Source: Deltaproteobacteria bacterium
GTDB taxonomy: Bacteria > SAR324 > NAC60-12
Assembly: GCA_018645085.1 (NCBI GenBank)
Contig: JABGPG010000171.1
Span: 1-38,383, forward strand
DNA: 38,383 bases
Direction: 5' to 3'
Made by a program: the position numbers and the translations under genes
The notes under the pieces: model-generated
Seen by the model: only the letters and a program-made list of their open reading frames with translations
Database searches by the model: none
Told to the model about the DNA's origin: nothing
Shown: in pieces, positions 32,728 to 38,383 of the stretch
Position numbering within the stretch: position 1 is the first letter of the stretch
How the letters are laid out: each line of letters begins with the position of its first letter

Positions 32728-33420
32728 TCAGTTTTTTGGCATTTTATTCTTGTTTGAAATTTCCTCAGCTGTTTTCTGCGCAAGTTCTTTCAAAATTGTT
32801 TCCAGCTTTTCACAAAAAACCGGAACGTCCTCAGGCAGCAGCTTTTTTGGAACGTGAAAAGGCTCTCCGAATGCTTCGATAATTGTTGAAAAAGGCTTGG
32901 GGATTTTGTGTCTGTCCCAACTATTAAGATTCCACTGATGAGCTGCTTCATAGTGCCAGGGTATAATTGGCACACCGGCATATTTAGCAAGCAGGATCAC
33001 ACCGGACTGAATCTTTTCCGGAGGACCAAGCGGGCCGTCCGGAGTAATGGCAACAGAGGTTTTATCCTTAAGTAATTTTATCAGTTGTTTCAAGGCTGGA
33101 ATTCCACCTCTGGTGGTTGAACCCCGCACCGCCTGATAGCCATAGTGAGCAAATACATCATAAATTGCCTGACCGTCATCACTGCTGCTGATTAAAGCGG
33201 TTAGTTCCTGTTTACGCAGCAGCCAGATGCTGAAATATATGTTTTGGTGCCAAGTGGCAACAATCACACTGCCGTACTCCTCCAGAGTTGATTTCAACAC
33301 TTGATGATTTAGGCGTCGTACTCGTGTTGTACTTCCGGTAACTCGAATCAGCACCACTAGTATTCTAGTGATCAGCCAGTGCTGAATACGTTTTTTCCAG
33401 GAAGATTTTGCTGCTTGCAT
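32728..33420 (-). CDS. DUF374 lysophospholipid acyltransferase-like protein
   Basis: This protein of about 230 residues belongs to the DUF374 branch of acyltransferases. Motifs are VATWHQNIYFSIWLL (the His of this position replaces the HX4D motif of other acyltransferases), ISSSDDGQAI, RGSTTRGG, ITPDGPLGPP and IIPWHYEA. One hydrophobic stretch near the N-terminus suggests membrane association. Homologues act in lipid A or related outer-membrane lipid acylation, but the substrate here is unknown. I use the ATG at 33420; an ATG at 33480 would add 20 residues that look unlike the family. It converges with the DHH gene with a 24-base gap. Confidence 0.83.
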   Translation of the reverse strand: MQAAKSSWKKRIQHWLITRILVVLIRVTGSTTRVRRLNHQVLKSTLEEYGSVIVATWHQNIYFSIWLLRKQELTALISSSDDGQAIYDVFAHYGYQAVRGSTTRGGIPALKQLIKLLKDKTSVAITPDGPLGPPEKIQSGVILLAKYAGVPIIPWHYEAAHQWNLNSWDRHKIPKPFSTIIEAFGEPFHVPKKLLPEDVPVFCEKLETILKELAQKTAEEISNKNKMPKN

Positions 33421-33578
33421 GGTGAAAATATTTTTAAGTTGAATGAATGGCAAAGTAACTTTACAATACCACTCTATCATGAACCGTGTCAGCTAAACAA
33501 ATCAGATGAAGGGTTAATTGATTTTGGGGGTTGTTTATTTGCTGTCATATATTTAAAACTTTATAATCTTTATGAGCT

Positions 33579-34106
33579 ATGGGAATGTTTTTTAAAAAAA
33601 AGATAATAGGTCAATATCCTCACGAAGTCTTACGAAAAGACTGGGAAAATGTTATGGACGCTCTTTTCAGGAACACGATTGCTAATAATGCGAAAGGTGT
33701 AGCGATTATCTGCAACACTAACCGTCAAGATCCCACTGATGGAGCAGGTACAGTTCAGCAGGAATTAGTCTATCATATTAGAAAACAACGTATTGATGAG
33801 GTCAGGAAGGGGCTGAAGAAGCTAGACACTGCTCACTTTGAAAACATTTTTAAAAATTATTTTGACAGCTCACAAAAAAGTCTGGATTTTTATCGGATAA
33901 AAAACATACTCGCCAAAGAAATTATCGTTTATCCTCTGGTGCATGGAGAGGACAAAAAAGGTCTGCTTGTCTTCGATCACCCTATTTCAGACAGTAATTC
34001 TGTTCATCTTATGCAGGTAATAAAGGATGTATTAAACAATCCTGAAGTTCAATCAGCACCTCCCTCAGAAGAAGAAGAAGAAGAAGAAAAAGAAGAAAAG
34101 GACTAA
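33579..34106 (+). CDS. Hypothetical protein with acidic C-terminal tail
   Basis: I do not recognise this 175-residue protein. It has a basic N-terminus (FFKKKIIG), mixed helix and strand segments with KGVAIICNT and KGLLVFDHPI strands, and an extremely acidic tail of Glu and Lys encoded by a GAA repeat (34068-34097). There is no signal peptide or membrane helix. It precedes trkH by 41 bases and follows a divergent acyltransferase gene. The two strand-rich segments and the long helix between them would fit a GAF-like sensor fold, but this is a guess. Confidence 0.55.
   Translation: MGMFFKKKIIGQYPHEVLRKDWENVMDALFRNTIANNAKGVAIICNTNRQDPTDGAGTVQQELVYHIRKQRIDEVRKGLKKLDTAHFENIFKNYFDSSQKSLDFYRIKNILAKEIIVYPLVHGEDKKGLLVFDHPISDSNSVHLMQVIKDVLNNPEVQSAPPSEEEEEEEKEEKD
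34068..34097 (+). repeat. GAA trinucleotide repeat encoding a poly-Glu tail
   Basis: Seven consecutive GAA codons (34068-34088), one AAA and two more GAA codons make the end of the hypothetical gene. Slippage here would only change the acidic tail length, in steps of one residue, unless a partial repeat unit is gained or lost. Confidence 0.9.
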
Positions 34107-34147
34107 CTAATTATTGAGTTAAGACCTTGATGAATAGAAAAAAATAA

Positions 34148-35605
34148 ATGCATTTTCGCTCCATAGCATACGTGATAGGGACACTGCTGATAGTCACCAG
34201 CATCGCCATGTTGTTTCCTATTGTCGTCTCCTTAATTTATCAGGAAGGTGATTTAAACGCACTCTTCATTTCTGCAGCAGTGGCTTTAGCTATGGGCCTG
34301 CCTCTTTGGTGGTTTACGCCGAGCAATTACGAATTAAGTTTTCGTGATGCAGTCCTTATCGCGGTTTTCGGCTGGGTGATCATTTCGGCGGTGTCAGCGC
34401 TGCCTTTTATGATCCACGGCTCAATTCCGTCATTCACTGATGCATTTTTCGAAATGATGTCAGGTTACACCACAACTGGCGCTACCATCCTGAATGACAT
34501 AGAGTCTTTGCCACATGGTCTGTTATTCTGGCGCAGTGAAACACATCTTTTGGGAGGCATGGGATTCCTGACTCTGACCTTGATCTTTTTGCCTCACGGA
34601 ATGGCGGGAGTCAGAATTTTCCGTGCAGAATCAAGTCCCGGACAGGTAATCACCAAAGAAAAATTTCTCCCCCGTAACCGTGACGCCATGATTTGGCTCT
34701 GGTCTATCTATCTTGGTTTGAACCTGCTGCAAACCTTGTTGCTTTGGGGCGGAGGGATGTCACTGTTTGATGCTCTTTGTCATGCCTTCGGTACAGTATC
34801 CACGGCTGGTTTTTCTACCAAGAATGCCAGCATTGGCTATTACGGCAGTGTTTATTTTGATTGGGTAATTACGATATTTATGTTCCTGGGTGGAATGACA
34901 TTCATGCTTTTTTACCACATGTTAAAAGGTGAGTGGAATTTGGTTCGTCTCAATACCGAACTACGCTGGTACGCCAGTATCGTTGGATTCTTCTGCGGGA
35001 TTTCAACTTTAATTTTATGGCTAAATGGAAGTTATGACGGATTTTTTGAAGCCCTGCGTTATGCCTCTTTTCAGATAATTTCACTGCTGACCACTACAGG
35101 GTACACTACAGCGGATTATGAGCTTTGGCCGCAGGCGGTACTGATGCTGCTCTACGTTGTCTGCTTCATTGGTGCATGTGCCGGTTCAACTACAAGTGGT
35201 ATAAAAATCGTGCATTTTGTCATCATCTGGAAATACATGGTGACTTCGATCAAGAAAATGTTTTTCCAGCCCAGAACCATCCTGCCGATTCGCCTTAATC
35301 AGCGCGCCATTGATCCATTTGCAATCAACCTCTCAATCTGTTATTTCATTACCAATATTTTCCTGGTCTTTGCGGGCGGGTCAGTGATGGTACTGGTTGA
35401 TTCAATGGATTATCAGACCGCTATGAGTTCAGTAATTTCTGCACTGATGAATATCGGTCCTGGATTTGGGGAGGTCGGTCCTTCAGAAAACTTTTCGCAA
35501 ATATCTGCACCTGGAAAATGGTTCCTCTCCTGGCTGATGCTTGTTGGCAGACTGGAAATGTTTTCTGCTCTTGTGCTGCTCTTTCCTTCTTTCTGGAAAA
35601 GATAA
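34148..35605 (+). CDS. trkH: Potassium uptake protein TrkH
   Basis: This 485-residue inner-membrane channel subunit belongs to the Trk/Ktr K+ uptake system. The four P-loop selectivity motifs are visible: SGYTTTGATIL (first), GTVSTAGFSTKNAS (second), LLTTTGYTTADYE (third) and LMNIGPGFGEVG (fourth), with GGMGFLTLTL between the first and second. About 10-12 hydrophobic segments match the family. The partner TrkA is not in the window. The ending GRLEMFSALVLLFPSFW is typical. It converges on the RelA/SpoT gene with a 52-base gap. Confidence 0.95.
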   Translation: MHFRSIAYVIGTLLIVTSIAMLFPIVVSLIYQEGDLNALFISAAVALAMGLPLWWFTPSNYELSFRDAVLIAVFGWVIISAVSALPFMIHGSIPSFTDAFFEMMSGYTTTGATILNDIESLPHGLLFWRSETHLLGGMGFLTLTLIFLPHGMAGVRIFRAESSPGQVITKEKFLPRNRDAMIWLWSIYLGLNLLQTLLLWGGGMSLFDALCHAFGTVSTAGFSTKNASIGYYGSVYFDWVITIFMFLGGMTFMLFYHMLKGEWNLVRLNTELRWYASIVGFFCGISTLILWLNGSYDGFFEALRYASFQIISLLTTTGYTTADYELWPQAVLMLLYVVCFIGACAGSTTSGIKIVHFVIIWKYMVTSIKKMFFQPRTILPIRLNQRAIDPFAINLSICYFITNIFLVFAGGSVMVLVDSMDYQTAMSSVISALMNIGPGFGEVGPSENFSQISAPGKWFLSWLMLVGRLEMFSALVLLFPSFWKR

Positions 35606-35657
35606 AAGCTGTCTGCTGATAATATTTTAATAACGGATTGTCACAGGACAAACACCT

Positions 35658-37640
35658 TTACTCTTTGCCTTCCCAATATACTTTTACCAGTCTTTCCGGA
35701 CTGAGTTTCTGCAGAAAAGTACATTTTTCTTTATGGATGGTGATTACTCTCTCTTGAGTGAGATAGCCTAGAATGGCCTGGTTTTTCACCGGAGAGCAAC
35801 AGCGTGCGATACGTGTCATCACATTATCCATACCATCCACTATAATCTTTCCACCGGATGTAGCAGGTGTTGTTTTCTTTTTGCTGGTCTTGAGTTTTGT
35901 TTCTGCCGGTTTTTGAGTTTCCGCAGTTGAGCTTGCAGAAGCATCGTTTTGATCATCGACAAACCAGCGTCTAACTTCTTCACAGCGAATAGAACCGTCG
36001 CCTATGCAAAATAAGATGTGGTCAAACTCCTGATTTTTACGCTGACGTGATTCATGTTCCATCCGACCCTCCCTGACCAAGCGGTTCAGGTGGAGACCGT
36101 GATTGCGGAATTCACGCTCCAGTATTTCCAAGCCCTCTTTTCTACGACCTTCTCGACCTCGCTCGTGCAAAGCATGTTTTATCTTATTGCGGGCGTGACG
36201 TGTTTTTACAAATTCGAGCCACTCTTTCCGTGGTTCCTGCCTTGGTGAGGTGAGTATTTCAACTGTATCACCGCTGTGCAGAATGCTGTCAAGACGTGTA
36301 ATGCTCCCATTAGCTTTTGCACCGGTCGTGCGGTTACCAACTTCTGTGTGAATTGCATAAGCGAAATCAACCGGTGTCGCGGTTTGAGGCAACTCCCGGA
36401 TTTCCCTTGCCGGAGTCATGACATAAATATTGTCACTGAACAAATCAATCAGCGGCATCGTTTCGTCATCACTGTCAGCTTTAGTTTTTTCCAGCAGTGT
36501 TTCTTCTATTAGTTCTGCGGTTTTTTCTTTTGGTGCTTGCAGTTTTTCCTTGTAAAGCCAGTGTGCTGCAACCCCATATTCAGCCATCCGGTGCATTTTA
36601 TGAGTCCGGATTTGAATTTCAATTGGTCTTGAATATTCGGGATCATCATCCCGTAAATCTGTGACTGTTGTGTGAAGTGACTGATATCCGTTGGATTTGG
36701 GTTTGACAATGTAGTCCTTGAAACGATCTTTTACTGGAACCCAGTTTTCATGAATGAAACTCAGTGCTGCATAACAATCATCAACATCGTCAACCACCAC
36801 ACGAAATGCGATCAAATCCTGTATGCGGTCAAAATCGTTGTCCACTTTCTCCAGTTTTTGAAAGATCGAATAAAAACGTTTGTAACGTCCCTGAACTTCA
36901 TGGCTTATGCCAGCTTGTTTTAAAATCAGCTGAATTTTTGCTAATATTCTTTCAACATTTTCAGAACGCACACTTCGCTTTCTGGCGATTTTTTTCTTTA
37001 GGAGTTGATATTTTTCATATTCCAGCTGCCGGAATGCGTTGTCTTCCAGCTCGGACTTGATCCAGAAAATTCCTAATCGTCCTGCTAACGCAGCATGCAC
37101 ATGCAGCGCAGTCCAGGCAGTAGCATCTCTCTTTTTTGGAGGAAGAGATTCCAACTGCTCCAATTTCTGCAACTGCAACACCAGAAAAACGGCGAGTAAC
37201 TGCACGTCTGCTAACACAGTCAGCAACATCCGCAGAGTCAGTTCTGCCTGTTCCGGATTTTTGGGACGTTCAGGAAATTGATGTACCTTGAGCATCCGCT
37301 GATAAAGCAAAACAGCTTGTGCAAAAAGTTTTGCGGATTCATCCGGAATATTTTTTTCAAACTCTTTTGGTAAATCTTCTGCTTGCTGATAACGTAAAAA
37401 AAGCAGTGCCGCCAGCAGAGAAGGTGGATTCAAAGAAAGTTGAGTGAGTTTTTGCAGGAGGGAATCCGCGGATTCAGGATCACTTTGCTGTGCATACCAA
37501 TCTTCAAAAATCCTGTTAGCTTCCGGATTTGTTAAATAAATTTCCGGGACAGGAGTCTTTTTGTCAAAGGCAGACTTATCAGTGTCGATTGTCGGTGACA
37601 AAGCGTTTTGTGAAAGTTCAGTTACGGAAAGTTTACTCAT
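35658..37640 (-). CDS. RelA/SpoT homologue with degenerate hydrolase domain and no ACT domain
   Basis: This 660-residue (p)ppGpp synthetase has, in order, a degenerate HD domain (about residues 60-195), a synthetase domain (about 245-355), a TGS domain (404-464), a helical region and a zinc-finger-like domain (598-655) with RCCSP (C614/C615), H636 and C640. In the HD region the usual HD-x-x-ED and ADRLHN elements are replaced (LVLQLQKLEQ), so hydrolase activity should be absent. The synthetase retains GRYKRFYSIFQKL, RFKDYI (306-311), KSNGYQSLHTTV and EIQIRTH. The C-terminus stops right where an ACT domain would begin. It follows the Nudix gene by 22 bases. It presumably makes (p)ppGpp under starvation. 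Confidence 0.92.
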   Translation of the reverse strand: MSKLSVTELSQNALSPTIDTDKSAFDKKTPVPEIYLTNPEANRIFEDWYAQQSDPESADSLLQKLTQLSLNPPSLLAALLFLRYQQAEDLPKEFEKNIPDESAKLFAQAVLLYQRMLKVHQFPERPKNPEQAELTLRMLLTVLADVQLLAVFLVLQLQKLEQLESLPPKKRDATAWTALHVHAALAGRLGIFWIKSELEDNAFRQLEYEKYQLLKKKIARKRSVRSENVERILAKIQLILKQAGISHEVQGRYKRFYSIFQKLEKVDNDFDRIQDLIAFRVVVDDVDDCYAALSFIHENWVPVKDRFKDYIVKPKSNGYQSLHTTVTDLRDDDPEYSRPIEIQIRTHKMHRMAEYGVAAHWLYKEKLQAPKEKTAELIEETLLEKTKADSDDETMPLIDLFSDNIYVMTPAREIRELPQTATPVDFAYAIHTEVGNRTTGAKANGSITRLDSILHSGDTVEILTSPRQEPRKEWLEFVKTRHARNKIKHALHERGREGRRKEGLEILEREFRNHGLHLNRLVREGRMEHESRQRKNQEFDHILFCIGDGSIRCEEVRRWFVDDQNDASASSTAETQKPAETKLKTSKKKTTPATSGGKIIVDGMDNVMTRIARCCSPVKNQAILGYLTQERVITIHKEKCTFLQKLSPERLVKVYWEGKE

Positions 37641-37662
37641 TTGCAGACTTGCTGAAAATTAT

Positions 37663-38262
37663 TTACAAGAGTCCTTGTGCCATGAAATAAGTATAAAGCT
37701 TGACGTCAAATTGAACGTTCTGTTCCGTCTCTTCGTTGAAAAATGTTGAAATTTCTTCCGGATATTTCAGAAAAACCGTAATGAATTCTCCGGGCTCATT
37801 TTTAGCAACAGGCTGTTGATTCTCTGGCAGCATTTCGTCAACCGAAAGATGTGCAAATGAAACTGTTTCAGAAAGAATGCCTGGTGATGAGAACAAGTCC
37901 GGGCTGATTTTTTCGACTATCCCAACATAACCTGTTTCTTCCAAAAGTTCACGTGTCGCGGTTGTTTCAGCATTTTCTCCAGGATCAACCAGACCGGCTG
38001 GAAATTCTAAGATGTAGTTATCCGTAGGCGGTCTAAACTGCCTTATCAAAATATATCTTCCGGAAGGTTTTAACTTTGCGATTATAATTACCGCCGCGGA
38101 ACGGTGTTTACGGTGCAAACCTTCCCAGTTCCGGACTTGTTTTTCGTCATCTTCATAGCTGAATTCAACCAACTCTGACCAGCGTCCGCTGTAGAGCAGT
38201 TGTTCCTTAAGAACACGGCTGGTACCGGCTTTGAATGGTTTGTTGCTTGTAACTTTTGACAT
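37663..38262 (-). CDS. Nudix hydrolase, ADP-ribose pyrophosphatase-like
   Basis: This is a 199-residue Nudix enzyme. The Nudix box, G-x5-E-x7-REUxEExGU, is complete at about residues 90-112 (GLVDPGENAETTATRELLEE followed by TGY). RQFRPPTDNYILEFPAG before the box and FSSPGILSET after it are typical of NudF/ADP-ribose pyrophosphatases, which release AMP and ribose-5-phosphate. I use the ATG at 38262 (MSKVTSNK); the frame continues to 38358 without homology, and no clear ribosome site was found. It lies 22 bases upstream of the RelA/SpoT gene and is probably in the same transcript. The exact nucleoside-diphosphate substrate is uncertain. Confidence 0.9.
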   Translation of the reverse strand: MSKVTSNKPFKAGTSRVLKEQLLYSGRWSELVEFSYEDDEKQVRNWEGLHRKHRSAAVIIIAKLKPSGRYILIRQFRPPTDNYILEFPAGLVDPGENAETTATRELLEETGYVGIVEKISPDLFSSPGILSETVSFAHLSVDEMLPENQQPVAKNEPGEFITVFLKYPEEISTFFNEETEQNVQFDVKLYTYFMAQGLL

Positions 38263-38383
38263 CAATAAGTGAGCAAAAAAATTAAAATACGTGTTTGCAC
38301 TGAAGCTGGTATCCCGTAGTGAGCTGTCTAAAAAGATAGCGGATTTGCCGACAATCACAATCCAATTGTGAAAATGTTTTTGC

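Noticed and set aside
35638-35651. TTGTC-acag-GACAA hairpin between trkH and the RelA/SpoT gene
   Set aside because: Only five pairs and no T-rich tail; not distinguishable from chance.
1-38383. Search for tRNA, rRNA, CRISPR arrays, transposases and phage genes
   Set aside because: No cloverleaf sequence, spaced direct repeats, integrase, transposase or terminal repeats were seen by eye.

Overview
The window looks like an ordinary chromosomal segment of a free-living Gram-negative bacterium of about 43% G+C (estimated by eye). No phage, insertion sequence, rRNA, tRNA or CRISPR array was seen. Tat and Sec exported binding proteins, a GspL-like protein, a lipoprotein and a split F0 operon (atpZ-atpI-atpB-atpE without the F1 genes) would fit a deltaproteobacterial lineage, for example a marine SAR324-type organism. 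That placement is inference only.

Positions 1-15945 form a sugar-acid catabolic region that I read as an oxidative L-fucose (or related L-galacto/D-arabino sugar) pathway. The minus strand carries, in order of transcription, a cytoplasmic NodB-type deacetylase, an amidohydrolase-2 lactonase, the mutarotase FucU, an SDR sugar dehydrogenase and an FGGY kinase. These are followed by a DeoR regulator, a BtpA/SgcQ TIM-barrel protein, an M29 metallopeptidase homologue, a Tat-exported sugar-binding protein, two sugar permeases and a UxaA-type dehydratase cut by the left edge. A divergent aldo/keto reductase (13518-14534, +) and L-fuconate dehydratase FucD (14647-15945, -) complete the route sugar -> lactone -> acid -> 2-keto-3-deoxy acid. 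The final cleavage enzyme and the transporter ATPase are not in the window.

Positions 16042-20610 hold a peptide-type ABC transporter (binding protein, DppB, DppC, no ATPases) behind a P1/S58 peptidase. Both ABC operons carry a stem-loop in the gap between the binding-protein gene and the first permease gene. Next come an orphan GspL-like protein (20635-21999) and the pair prpE/acsA, which activates propionate and acetate.

Positions 26184-28183 (+) encode a lipoprotein with two bacterial Ig-like domains and an FGE-like domain, then a small pilin-like protein. Positions 28250-30163 (-) carry the F0 genes. The right end holds housekeeping genes: aroC, a DHH phosphoesterase, a DUF374 acyltransferase, an unknown acidic-tailed protein, trkH, a RelA/SpoT homologue and a Nudix hydrolase.

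The observations most worth following are the kinase/BtpA/M29 trio inside the fucose cluster and the hydrolase-dead, ACT-less RSH that keeps the RFKD motif. Strong enrichment of the palindrome TCCGGA across the window and a set of inverted repeats upstream of the sugar-binding protein gene also stand out.
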